The notes under the pieces were generated by a model. That model was not told where the DNA came from. It saw only the letters and a program-made list of their open reading frames with translations, and ran no database searches. Shown here piece after piece: positions 6,189-13,191 of a stretch of 14,618 nt of DNA (the first letter of the stretch is position 1; each line of letters starts with the position of its first letter). Source of the stretch: JBPCOB01 sp051000715 (GTDB lineage Bacteria; Actinomycetota; Actinomycetes; JALYNC01). The translations under genes and the position numbers were made by a program. The DNA lies in NCBI GenBank assembly GCA_051000715.1, contig JBPCOB010000142.1, positions 1-14,618 of the forward strand, written 5' to 3'.

Positions 6189-6452
6189 ATGATCGGTCTG
6201 ATCATCAGTTACATCATCATCGGTCTGATCGTTGGTGCCCTGGCCAGACTGGTGATCCCCGGCCGGCAGAGCATGGGCATCGGGCTCACGATCGCTCTCG
6301 GCGTCGTCGGAGCCGTCGTGGGCGGCCTCATCACGCGGGCGATCGTCGGAAACGGTCACAAGTGGATCTCGCTCATTGTGTCCGTAGCCGTCGCCGCGCT
6401 GCTGGTCTACCTCGTGTCCGGCATGCAGAGCCGGAACAAGGCTCGGATCTGA
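6189..6452 (+). CDS. GlsB/YeaQ/YmgE family small membrane protein
   Basis: 87 residues, with three hydrophobic membrane segments at about 2-22, 29-49 and 58-80. It has the family layout IGLIVGALARLVIPG-R, then GIGLTIALGVVGAVVGGLI. This is the transglycosylase-associated (PF04226) family; members are stress-induced in several bacteria, but their biochemical role is not known. The start ATG 6189 has a perfect AGGAGG (6176-6181) 7 bases upstream. A 78-base gap before it suggests its own promoter, and a strong hairpin follows the stop. It sits between DUF3107 and the ferritin-like gene, an addition relative to the mycobacterial order I recall. Confidence 0.9.
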   Translation: MIGLIISYIIIGLIVGALARLVIPGRQSMGIGLTIALGVVGAVVGGLITRAIVGNGHKWISLIVSVAVAALLVYLVSGMQSRNKARI

Positions 6453-6462
6453 CCTGAGCTAA

Positions 6463-6500
6463 CGAAAGCCGCCGCCTGCATCGCAGGTCGGCGGCTTTCG
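6463..6500. terminator. Strong hairpin between convergent genes, probable bidirectional terminator
   Basis: The 12-base arm CGAAAGCCGCCG (6463-6474) pairs perfectly with CGGCGGCTTTCG (6489-6500). The inner arms CCTGC and GCAGG close a 3-base loop, with one unpaired T at 6488. That is 17 base pairs in all, lying exactly between two convergent stop codons (6452 and 6511). No long T-run follows on either strand, which is common in high-GC actinobacteria. Confidence 0.85.
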
Positions 6501-6510
6501 GCATTCAGGC

Positions 6511-7203
6511 TCAGGCCGACAGGCCGAGGCTCGCCATCCGCTGTGCGTGCGCGTCGGTGAGGCGGGCCAGCAGCCTGCCGACCTCGGCCAGGTCCTCGCG
6601 GCCGCCCACGATCAGCCTGGCCAGCGCGTCCCGGTCGACCGCGACCCGCTGCGCCGAGGTCAGCGCCTCGCCGACCAACCGCCGGGCCCACAGCGCCAGC
6701 CGGCCGGCGACGGCCGGATCCGCCGCGATCGCCGCGCACACCCGGTCCACCGCGAAGGCAGCGTGGCCGGTGTCGGCGAGCACCTCGAGGACCAGCTCCT
6801 TGGTCGGCTGATCGACGTAGGAGGCCACCTGCCGGTAGAAGTCAGCCGCGATACCGTCGCCGACGTAGGCCTTGACCAGCCCCTCCAACCAGTCCCCCGG
6901 CGCGGTGGAGTCGTGGAAGGCGTCCAGCGGGGCGACGAACGGCTCCATCGCGGCGTCCGGGTCGACACCCATCTCCGCCAGGCGTCCCTGGAGCAGGCGG
7001 AAGTGACCGAACTCGGCCACCGCCATCCCGGCGAGCGCGGCCTTGTCGGCCAGCGTGGGGGCGAACCTGGCGTCGTCGGCGAGCCGCTCGAACGCCGTCA
7101 GCTCGCCGTAGGCCAGTACGCCGAGCAGGTCCAGGACCGCCGGCTCGATCGGGCCGGGGCCGGGATCGGTAGCCGGCAAGGTCACGAACGGGACCCTACT
7201 CAC
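6511..7203 (-). CDS. Ferritin-like / MiaE-type fold protein
   Basis: 230 residues, helical. LLGVLAYGELTAFERLADDA (E34) and AVAEFGHFRLLQGRL with the E64-x-x-H67 pair are the ferritin-like iron-site motifs seen in tRNA hydroxylase MiaE relatives. VLADTGHAAFAVDRVCAAI and TSAQRVAVDRDAL complete the bundle. The reaction is unknown; the actinobacterial family is annotated as ferritin-like fold-containing protein (Rv3210c-type). The start is uncertain. GTG 7203 gives about the length I recall for homologues, but there is no good binding site. GTG 7257 (longer) and GTG 7185 (shorter) are in frame. The gene converges on the GlsB gene and diverges from the helicase, the arrangement I recall for Rv3210c/Rv3211. 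Confidence 0.85.
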   Translation of the reverse strand: MSRVPFVTLPATDPGPGPIEPAVLDLLGVLAYGELTAFERLADDARFAPTLADKAALAGMAVAEFGHFRLLQGRLAEMGVDPDAAMEPFVAPLDAFHDSTAPGDWLEGLVKAYVGDGIAADFYRQVASYVDQPTKELVLEVLADTGHAAFAVDRVCAAIAADPAVAGRLALWARRLVGEALTSAQRVAVDRDALARLIVGGREDLAEVGRLLARLTDAHAQRMASLGLSA

Positions 7204-7293
7204 GAGCGTGGCGGCGCCGCCCCGGCGCTCACCCAAGTACCTCGGGCGAGTGCTCACCGGCGGGCCGCTGGGCGCGACCGTCGACCGGACGGG

Positions 7294-7299
7294 TAGACT
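7294..7299 (+). promoter_or_regulatory. Candidate -10 element of the helicase gene
   Basis: TAGACT, in the 169-base region between the divergent ferritin-like and helicase genes, fits TANNNT and lies 79 bases before ATG 7373. No good -35 stands 16-18 bases upstream. Otherwise I see nothing else in 7204-7372. Confidence 0.35.
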
Positions 7300-7372
7300 C
7301 GCAAGATCATCGCGGAGCGACCGCCCTGCCTACGGCGCCCGACCCGAGGACCCCTCGGCGGCTCGGCGCGGC

Positions 7373-9076
7373 ATGGGACGCGGCGCCCGCCGTTCGAGAG
7401 GCACCGTACTGAGCACCTTCTCCTCCCTCGGGGTGCGCCCCGAGACCGTCGACGCGCTCGCCGCGCTCGGCATCTACGAACCCTTCGCCATCCAGACCCT
7501 GGCGATCCCGCTGGCGCTCGAAGGCCACGACCTGATCGGACAGGCTCGGACCGGTACCGGCAAGACGCTGGCCTTCGGCGTACCGCTGCTGCAGCGGCTC
7601 ACCGTCCCCGGGAACGGGAGGCCGCAGGCGCTGGTGGTGGTCCCGACCCGCGAGCTGTGCGTGCAGGTCTCCGGGGACATCGCGGCCGCCGGGCGAACGC
7701 GGTCGATCCGGGTGCTGTCGGTGTACGGCGGGCGCTCCTACGAGCCGCAGGTGGAGGCGCTACGGGCCGGCGTCGACGTCGTCGTGGGAACCCCGGGCCG
7801 GCTGCTCGACCTCGCCCGCCAGGGTCACCTGAACCTCCGCGAGGTGCGCTCGCTGGTGCTCGACGAGGCGGACGAGATGCTCGATCTCGGCTTCCTTCCC
7901 GATGTCGAGCGGATCTTGTCCCTTACCGGCACCGACCGGCAGACCATGCTGTTCTCGGCCACCATGCCGGCGCCGATCGTCGCCCTGAGCCGGCGTTACC
8001 TGCGTCAGCCGACCCACGTGCGGGCCGAGCAGCCGGACGAGCTCAGCCTGGTGCCGACCACCCAGCAGCACGTCTTCCGGGCGCACGCCATGGACAAGGC
8101 CGAGATGCTGGCCCGGATCCTGCAGGCGTCGGGCCGAGGCCTGACCATGGTTTTCTGCCGTACCAAGCGCACCTGCGCCAAGGTGGCCGAGGATCTGTTG
8201 GAGCGTGGCTTCGCCGCCGCCGCCGTGCACGGCGACCTCGGTCAGGGCCAGCGTGAGCAGGCGCTGCGCGCCTTCCGCAGCGGCAAGGTCGACGTACTCG
8301 TCGCCACCGACGTCGCGGCCCGCGGGATCGACGTCAAGGACGTCACCCACGTGATCAACTACCAGTGCCCGGAGGACGAGAAGGTCTACCTGCATCGGAC
8401 CGGGCGGACCGGGCGCGCGGGCGAGTCCGGGATCGCGGTGACCTTCGTCGACTGGGACGACCTGCCGCGCTGGAAGACGATCAACGAGGCGCTGCAGCTG
8501 CCCTTCCCCGACCCACCGGAGACCTACTCGACGTCGGAGTTCCTCTACGAGTCCCTCGACATCCCCGCCGGTGTCAGGGGCCGGCTGCCGAGGGCAGCAC
8601 GCACTCGGGCCGGGCTGGGCGCCGAGCACGTCGAGGACCTGGGCGAGACAGGGAGGTTCCGGGGCCGGTCCTCTGCCCGGGACGCCGGGGGACGTGAGTC
8701 CGGGCGCCGAGACGGCGGCGCGCGGGAGCCGGCAGGTCGCGACGGCAGCGGCCCGGACGCCACCAGTGCGGCGCCCGGGCGGCGAAGAGCCCGTCGACGT
8801 ACCCGAGGCGCGGGCGCGGCTGTCCCGGGAACCGAGGTGGTGCCGGCCGGCGAGCAGGCCGCGGACGTAGACGCGACCCGGACGTCGACCCGGCGGCGGC
8901 GCAGCCGGGGCGGCCGGGGACGCGCTGCCCCTGCTCGTACGCCGCCCAACGGCACGGCCACCCGGGCGCCTGCTGGTGTCGCCGATCCCCCTGCCGGCAG
9001 CGGCGACGCTCCGGGAAGTGGCCATTTCGCCGAGGACAAGGCCCTCGCGGACCGTTCACGAGCCGACTTCGCCTGA
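7373..9076 (+). CDS. rhlE: DEAD-box RNA helicase, RhlE type
   Basis: ATP-dependent RNA unwinding, with likely roles in ribosome assembly or RNA decay. 567 residues if read from ATG 7373. The N-terminal Q-motif region is FAIQTLAIP. Motif I is ARTGTGKT (K64), followed by PTREL, TPGR, DEAD at 164-167 and SAT at 195-197. Domain 2 has VFCRTK, the VHGD region, ATDVAARGID and HRTGRTGRAG (H341). After about residue 400 comes a 165-residue low-complexity tail rich in Arg, Gly, Ala and Pro with RRRRSRGGRGR, a typical RNA-binding extension. Start: ATG 7373 has no Shine-Dalgarno. The in-frame CTG 7409 lies 7 bases after GAGAGG (7396-7401) and would begin (M)STFSSLGVRPETV, just like relatives (555 residues). 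The next gene begins 7 bases after the stop. Confidence 0.94.
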   Translation: MGRGARRSRGTVLSTFSSLGVRPETVDALAALGIYEPFAIQTLAIPLALEGHDLIGQARTGTGKTLAFGVPLLQRLTVPGNGRPQALVVVPTRELCVQVSGDIAAAGRTRSIRVLSVYGGRSYEPQVEALRAGVDVVVGTPGRLLDLARQGHLNLREVRSLVLDEADEMLDLGFLPDVERILSLTGTDRQTMLFSATMPAPIVALSRRYLRQPTHVRAEQPDELSLVPTTQQHVFRAHAMDKAEMLARILQASGRGLTMVFCRTKRTCAKVAEDLLERGFAAAAVHGDLGQGQREQALRAFRSGKVDVLVATDVAARGIDVKDVTHVINYQCPEDEKVYLHRTGRTGRAGESGIAVTFVDWDDLPRWKTINEALQLPFPDPPETYSTSEFLYESLDIPAGVRGRLPRAARTRAGLGAEHVEDLGETGRFRGRSSARDAGGRESGRRDGGAREPAGRDGSGPDATSAAPGRRRARRRTRGAGAAVPGTEVVPAGEQAADVDATRTSTRRRRSRGGRGRAAPARTPPNGTATRAPAGVADPPAGSGDAPGSGHFAEDKALADRSRADFA

Positions 9077-9083
9077 CGGTTCC

Positions 9084-9584
9084 ATGCGGCTGCTGCTGCT
9101 CGCGGACACCCACCTCCCCCGCCGGGCCAGGGACCTGCCAGCGCAGGTGTGGGCGGAGGTGGAGGCTGTCGACGTCGTCGTACACGCTGGTGACTGGGTG
9201 AGCGAGGCGGCGCTGGACGTGCTGGAGCAGCGCGCTGCGCGGCTGATCGGCGTCTACGGCAACAACGACGGGCCGGCGCTGCGCGCGCGGCTCCCCGAGG
9301 TGGCGACCGCGGACCTCGACGGGTTGGCGCTGGCCGTCGTGCACGAGACCGGCCCCGCCGGCGGCCGGGAGCACCGGTGCGCGCAGCGGTTCGCCGGTGC
9401 GGACGTGTTGGTGTTCGGCCACAGCCACATCCCCTGGGACACCACGACCACCACCGGGCTGCGACTGCTCAACCCCGGCTCCCCGACCGACCGGCGCCGA
9501 GCGCCGGCGTGTACCTACATGACGGCGGACGTGCGCGCCGGCGCGTTCACCGACGTCCGGCTCGTGGCCTTACCGCCCAGGTAG
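9084..9584 (+). CDS. Calcineurin-like metallophosphoesterase (YfcE/MJ0936 type)
   Basis: 166 residues, a single-domain phosphodiesterase. The metal-site motifs are all present in order: DTH (D8, H10), AGDW (D37), GNND (N60, D62), VVHE (H87) and GHSH (H113, H115). A short lid and NPGSPTDRR follow, as in the YfcE/MJ0936 family, which cleaves phosphodiesters such as bis-pNPP in vitro; the cellular substrate is unknown. It starts at ATG 9084, 7 bases after the helicase stop, with no clear binding site, so it is probably translated by coupling to the helicase. The last residues of the helicase and this gene likely share one transcript. Confidence 0.92.
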   Translation: MRLLLLADTHLPRRARDLPAQVWAEVEAVDVVVHAGDWVSEAALDVLEQRAARLIGVYGNNDGPALRARLPEVATADLDGLALAVVHETGPAGGREHRCAQRFAGADVLVFGHSHIPWDTTTTTGLRLLNPGSPTDRRRAPACTYMTADVRAGAFTDVRLVALPPR

Positions 9585-9608
9585 CGGCTCGGGCGACTGC
9601 CTATCCTT

Positions 9609-9620
9609 CCGGCATGCCGG
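9609..9620. promoter_or_regulatory. 12-bp perfect palindrome before the alpha/beta hydrolase
   Basis: CCGGCATGCCGG is self-complementary and lies just after a TATCCT (9602-9607) that could be a -10 box. It could be an operator, but such GC-rich palindromes also arise by chance in this composition. It contains the ATG of a 10-codon open frame. Confidence 0.25.
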
Positions 9621-9646
9621 TGCAAGCGCGCGAAGAGCACGAGTGA
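9614..9646 (+). CDS. Possible 10-codon leader frame overlapping the hydrolase start
   Basis: Reads MPVQAREEHE and stops at TGA 9644-9646, overlapping the hydrolase GTG 9643 in the 4-base form GTGA. It has no recognised product. If translated, its termination could re-initiate the hydrolase. Evidence is only the position and overlap; there is no clear binding site in front. Confidence 0.2.
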   Translation: MPVQAREEHE

Positions 9647-10512
9647 GCCAGCCCTACGTCGACCTGCCGGCGTCGGTCTCGACGCGATGGGTCGACACGC
9701 CGGCCGGGCCTCTCGCCGTACTGGATGGGGTGCCGCCGGTCCGGCGCCGGGCCAGCGTGCTGCTGCTGCCCGGCTTCACCGGAAGCAAGGAAGACTTCGC
9801 CGATCTGCTCGACCCCCTGCTCGCCGCCGGTCACCGGGTCGTCGCGTTAGACCTGCGCGGGCAGTTCGAGTCGCCCGGGCTCGACGACCCGGCGGCGTAC
9901 GCCGTCGCGACGCTCGCCGTCGACGTGTCGCGGGTCCGGGAGTGGATGGAGGACGGACCGGTGCACGTGCTCGGGCACTCCTTCGGTGGGTTCGTCGCCC
10001 GCCGGGCGGTGATCGACCGCCCGGACGCGTTCGCCTCACTGACCCTGCTCGCCTCCGGGCCGGCCGGCATCGAGGGAAAGCGAGCGACCTGGCTGCGCCG
10101 GCTCCGCTCGGTGCTCGTCCGGGGTGGGGTACCGCTGCTGTGGGAGGCCACCGAGGCGCTGTCCGCCGGAGACCCGCGGATGGCGGCCCGCTCGGAGCAG
10201 GACAAGGCGTTCCGCCGTCGGCAGTTCCTCGCCACCCACCCGCTGGCGATGAAGCTGATGGGTGAGGAGTTGCTGGGCGAGCCCGACGCGGTGGCCGAGC
10301 TGGCGGCCTCCGGCGTACCGGTTCTGGTGGCGCACGGGGCCTCCGACGACGCCTGGCCCGAACAGGTCCAGAAGGAGATGGCGAGCCGCTTGGGCGCCCG
10401 CTACCTCGCCGTACCTGACGCCTTTCACGCGCCGATGCTCGAGGCGCCGGAGGCGACCGCGACGGCGCTGCTGGACTTCTGGGCCGCGGTGGAGGACGGG
10501 GAAGCGGGCTGA
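9643..10512 (+). CDS. Alpha/beta hydrolase
   Basis: 289 residues, alpha/beta-fold serine hydrolase; substrate unknown. The oxyanion region is LLLPGFTGSKEDF (42-52) and strand 4 is VVALDLRGQFES. The nucleophile elbow is GHSFGG with S113. The acid is D235 or D236 in HGASDDAWP and the base is H262 in FHAPML. The triad is complete. The start is GTG 9643, with GAAGAG (9632-9637) 5 bases upstream. The gene lies 58 bases after the metallophosphoesterase and 50 bases before the oxygenase. Alternatives within the fold (esterase, lipase, haloperoxidase-like) cannot be separated from sequence alone. Confidence 0.9.
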   Translation: MSQPYVDLPASVSTRWVDTPAGPLAVLDGVPPVRRRASVLLLPGFTGSKEDFADLLDPLLAAGHRVVALDLRGQFESPGLDDPAAYAVATLAVDVSRVREWMEDGPVHVLGHSFGGFVARRAVIDRPDAFASLTLLASGPAGIEGKRATWLRRLRSVLVRGGVPLLWEATEALSAGDPRMAARSEQDKAFRRRQFLATHPLAMKLMGEELLGEPDAVAELAASGVPVLVAHGASDDAWPEQVQKEMASRLGARYLAVPDAFHAPMLEAPEATATALLDFWAAVEDGEAG

Positions 10513-10562
10513 GGCAGGCCGGTCGCCGCGCGCCTACCGGTCGGACATGCGACGCTGGACGG

Positions 10563-11375
10563 GTGTCCGCAGACCCAGGGCTGTTCGGGCCCGACAGCTT
10601 GACCTGGCGGGTTCATGGAGATCCCAGCATGGCCCTCGCGGGGTTCCGCGCTTTGCTGTTGCAGGCGCTGCACCCGTTGGCGATGGCGGGGGTCGCGGCG
10701 CACTCGGGGTTCCGCAGCGACCCTTGGGGGCGGCTGCTGCGGACCGCCGAGTACATCGGCGCCGTCAGCTTCGGCACCGTGGCCGAGGCCGAGCGGGCCG
10801 GGGCGCGGGTGCGAGGAGTGCACCGCCGGATCGCCGGTGTGGAGGCGGAGAGCGGTACGCCGTATCGGGCGGATGACCCGCCACTGCTGACCTGGGTGCA
10901 CTGCACGGAGATCGACTCGCTGCTGTCGGTCTACCGGCGCAGCGGCGGTCCGATGACCGACGCGGAGGCCGACCGCTACGTTCGGGAACAGACCAGGGCG
11001 GCCGTCCTTGTCGGGCTCGACCCAGGGGCGGTTCCAGGCTCGGCTGCCGAGCTGGCCGACTACCTCGCCGGCATGCGGTCCCAGCTGCGGGTCACCGGGG
11101 AGGCGCGACGTACGGCGACGTTCCTGGTGTTCCCGCCGATGCCGAGCCGGCTCGTCGGCATCGCCGGCCGGCCGGCCTGGGCCGGGCTCGCCTCGCTCGG
11201 CTTCGCGCTGCTCCCCCGGTGGGCACGGCGGATGTACCGGCTGCCTGGCCTGCCCACGACCGATATCGGCGCATCGCTGGCCGCCCGAGCGGTGCGCACC
11301 TCGCTACTCGCCATCCCCTCCGCGCTGCGGGACGGGCCGCATGTCAAGGCGGCCCGGGCCCGGCTGGCGACATAA
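10563..11375 (+). CDS. MpaB/DUF2236-family oxygenase-like protein
   Basis: 270 residues. The family (PF09995, related to rubber oxygenase Lcp and fungal MpaB) uses b-type heme, but most actinobacterial members have no assigned substrate. Signature stretch: GDPSMALAGFRALLLQALHPLAMAGVAAHS, with H18, H37 and H47, then DPWGRLLRTAEYIGAVSFGT. WVHCTEIDSLLSVYRR and GEARRTATFLVFPPMP follow later. It has no signal peptide, so it is probably cytoplasmic. The start GTG 10563 has no Shine-Dalgarno within the usual distance, so the transcript may be leaderless or depend on an unseen promoter in the 50-base gap. A weak hairpin follows. Confidence 0.87.
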   Translation: MSADPGLFGPDSLTWRVHGDPSMALAGFRALLLQALHPLAMAGVAAHSGFRSDPWGRLLRTAEYIGAVSFGTVAEAERAGARVRGVHRRIAGVEAESGTPYRADDPPLLTWVHCTEIDSLLSVYRRSGGPMTDAEADRYVREQTRAAVLVGLDPGAVPGSAAELADYLAGMRSQLRVTGEARRTATFLVFPPMPSRLVGIAGRPAWAGLASLGFALLPRWARRMYRLPGLPTTDIGASLAARAVRTSLLAIPSALRDGPHVKAARARLAT

Positions 11376-11415
11376 GGGCATGGTGACCGGCGGCGCCGAC
11401 AGTTCCGCCTCGGCA

Positions 11416-11438
11416 GTCGCCCCCTGTGGAGGAGCGAC
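11416..11438. terminator. Weak hairpin between convergent genes
   Basis: GTCGC (11416-11420) pairs with GCGAC (11434-11438), and CCT pairs with AGG inside it, with a mismatch between the two stems. It lies in the 78-base gap between the convergent oxygenase and MBL genes, where a terminator would be expected, but the stem is poor and has no T-run. Confidence 0.28.
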
Positions 11439-11453
11439 GCGGCAACCAGCGGG

Positions 11454-12068
11454 TCAGTGGCCTCGCACCCGCCACTGCTCCAGGTGCGGCGCCTCGGCGC
11501 GAATCGTCGTCTGCTCGCCGTGGCCGGTCAGCACCCGCGTGGCGGTTGGCAGGGTGAGCAGGCGCTCCTCGATGGAGCGCAGGATCGTCGGGAAGTCTGA
11601 GTACGACCGGCCGGTGGCGCCCGGGCCGCCGGCGAACAGGGTGTCGCCCGAGAACACCAGGCCCAGGTCGGCGGCGTACAGGCAGACGCCGCCCGGGGAG
11701 TGGCCGGGCGTATGCAGGACCGACAGCGGGCCGATCCGGTCGCCCTCTGCGAGGTCGCGGTCCGGCGGCCGCTCGGGGTGGACGTCGTCCCACAGCATCC
11801 GGTCGGCAGGGTGCAGGTAGACCGGCGCGTCGGTGCCGCCGGCGACCTGCACCGCGGCGTTGATGTGGTCGTTGTGGCCGTGGGTGCAGACCACGGCGTC
11901 CACCGGCCGGCCCGCCACCGCGGCCAGGATCCGGTCCGCGTCGTGTGCCGGGTCGATGACCACGACGGACTCGACGCCGACGATCCAGACATTGTTCTCG
12001 ACGTCGAAGGACTGACCGTCGAGAGTGAACACACCGGTGGTGACCACCCGCTCGACCACCCGGTTCAC
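11454..12068 (-). CDS. MBL-fold hydrolase coupled to mscR
   Basis: 204 residues, metallo-beta-lactamase fold, glyoxalase II-like. The metal motif THGHNDH supplies H63, H65, D67 and H68. HTPGHSPGG, FSGDTLF and VLTGHGEQT complete the binuclear site. The GTG start at 12068 overlaps the mscR stop as GTGA on the minus strand, a 4-base overlap, so translation is coupled. In M. tuberculosis a similar gene (Rv2260) follows mscR (Rv2259), as I recall. By analogy with glyoxalase II-type thioesterases it may hydrolyse the S-formylmycothiol or another mycothiol thioester made by MscR; this is inference. Confidence 0.91.
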   Translation of the reverse strand: MNRVVERVVTTGVFTLDGQSFDVENNVWIVGVESVVVIDPAHDADRILAAVAGRPVDAVVCTHGHNDHINAAVQVAGGTDAPVYLHPADRMLWDDVHPERPPDRDLAEGDRIGPLSVLHTPGHSPGGVCLYAADLGLVFSGDTLFAGGPGATGRSYSDFPTILRSIEERLLTLPTATRVLTGHGEQTTIRAEAPHLEQWRVRGH

Positions 12069-13150
12069 AACATGACCACCGAGCGGAGCACCTCGCCCCG
12101 CGACATCTTGGCGAAGGCCTCCTCCACGTCGTCGATGCCGATCGTCTCGGAGACGAAGCCGTCGAGGTCGAGCTTCCCGCGCAGGTAGAGGTCGATCAGC
12201 ATCGGGAAGTCGCGGGTCGGCAGGCAGTCGCCGTACCAGGAGGACTTGAGCGCCCCGCCGCGGCCGAACAGGTCGATCATGCCCAGGTCGATCCGCATCG
12301 CCGGGTCCGGTACGCCGACCTGCACTAGTGTGCCGGCGTGGTCGCGGGCGTGGAAGGCCTGCCGGTAGGTCTCCGGCCGGCCCACCGCCTCGATCACGAC
12401 ATCGGCGCCGAAGCCGTCGGTGAGCCCGCGAATCGCCTCCACCGGGTCGCTGTCCATGGCGTTCACGGTGTGGGTCGCGCCGAAGCCGCGGGCCCACTCC
12501 AGCTTGCGCGGGTCGATGTCCACCGCGATGACCCGCCGCGCGCCGGCGAGAGCCGAGCCCGCGATCGCGGCGTCGCCCACGCCGCCGCAGCCGATGACGG
12601 CGACCGTGTCGCCGCGCCCGACTCCACCGGTGTTGACTGCTGCCCCGAAGCCGGCCATCACGCCGCAGCCGACCAGCCCCGCCGCCTCGGGCCGGGCGGC
12701 TGGGTCGACCGGCACCGCCTGACCGGCCGCGACCAGCGTGTAGTCGGCGAACGCACCGATGCCCAGTGCCGGCGACAGCGCGGTGCCGTCCTCGAGCGTC
12801 ATGGGCGAGGTGGCGTTCTGGCTGTCGAAGCAGTACCAGGGGCGGCCGCGGCGGCAGGAGCGGCACCTGCCGCACGGCGCCCGCCAGGCCAGTACGACGT
12901 AGTCACCGGGACCGATCCCGGTGACCCCCGCCCCAACCGCCTCCACCGTGCCGGCCGCCTCGTGGCCGAGCAGGAACGGGAAGTCGTCGTTGATCGCGCC
13001 CTCCCGGTAGTGCAGGTCGGTGTGACAGACCCCGCAGGCGGCCACCCGGACCAGCGCCTCTCCGGGCCCGGGGTCCGGTACGACGATCGTCTCGACGCTC
13101 ACGGGTTCGCCCTTGGCGCGGGCCACCACGCCACGTACCTGCCGGCTCAT
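12065..13150 (-). CDS. mscR: S-(hydroxymethyl)mycothiol dehydrogenase / S-nitrosomycothiol reductase
   Basis: Class III-type zinc alcohol dehydrogenase (adhE2, Rv2259 type) that oxidises the formaldehyde-mycothiol adduct with NAD and also reduces S-nitrosomycothiol. At 361 residues it matches the length I recall for Rv2259. Catalytic zinc ligands: C42 (GVCHTD), H63 (GHEAAG) and C162 (GCGVM). The structural zinc is held by C93, C96, C99 and C107. The Rossmann motif is IGCGGVGDAA, with D211 binding NAD ribose. LTDGFGADVV, GGALKSSWYGDCLP and the C-terminus LRSVVML match the mycobacterial protein almost residue for residue, as I recall it. The start ATG 13150 has AGGAGG 7 bases upstream. It lies 41 bases after MarC on the same strand. 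No key residue is missing. Confidence 0.96.
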   Translation of the reverse strand: MSRQVRGVVARAKGEPVSVETIVVPDPGPGEALVRVAACGVCHTDLHYREGAINDDFPFLLGHEAAGTVEAVGAGVTGIGPGDYVVLAWRAPCGRCRSCRRGRPWYCFDSQNATSPMTLEDGTALSPALGIGAFADYTLVAAGQAVPVDPAARPEAAGLVGCGVMAGFGAAVNTGGVGRGDTVAVIGCGGVGDAAIAGSALAGARRVIAVDIDPRKLEWARGFGATHTVNAMDSDPVEAIRGLTDGFGADVVIEAVGRPETYRQAFHARDHAGTLVQVGVPDPAMRIDLGMIDLFGRGGALKSSWYGDCLPTRDFPMLIDLYLRGKLDLDGFVSETIGIDDVEEAFAKMSRGEVLRSVVML

Positions 13151-13157
13151 CGGCTGA

Positions 13158-13163
13158 CCTCCT
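13158..13163 (-). promoter_or_regulatory. Ribosome binding site of mscR
   Basis: AGGAGG on the minus strand, 7 bases before the mscR ATG. It is a full consensus site and suggests strong, independent translation even though mscR follows marC by only 41 bases. Confidence 0.8.
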
Positions 13164-13191
13164 CGCTCGCGAACGCGGGCGCCGAGCCTAG

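Noticed and set aside
6547..7296. 249-codon plus-strand frame opposite the ferritin-like gene
   Set aside because: Composition is rich in Arg, Gln and Gly without motifs, while the minus-strand frame has clear ferritin-like motifs.
11454..12875. 473-codon minus-strand frame covering the MBL gene and much of mscR
   Set aside because: Only the part from GTG 12068 gives an MBL protein. The upstream part is an out-of-frame reading of mscR, which is unambiguous in its own frame. It is not a fusion.
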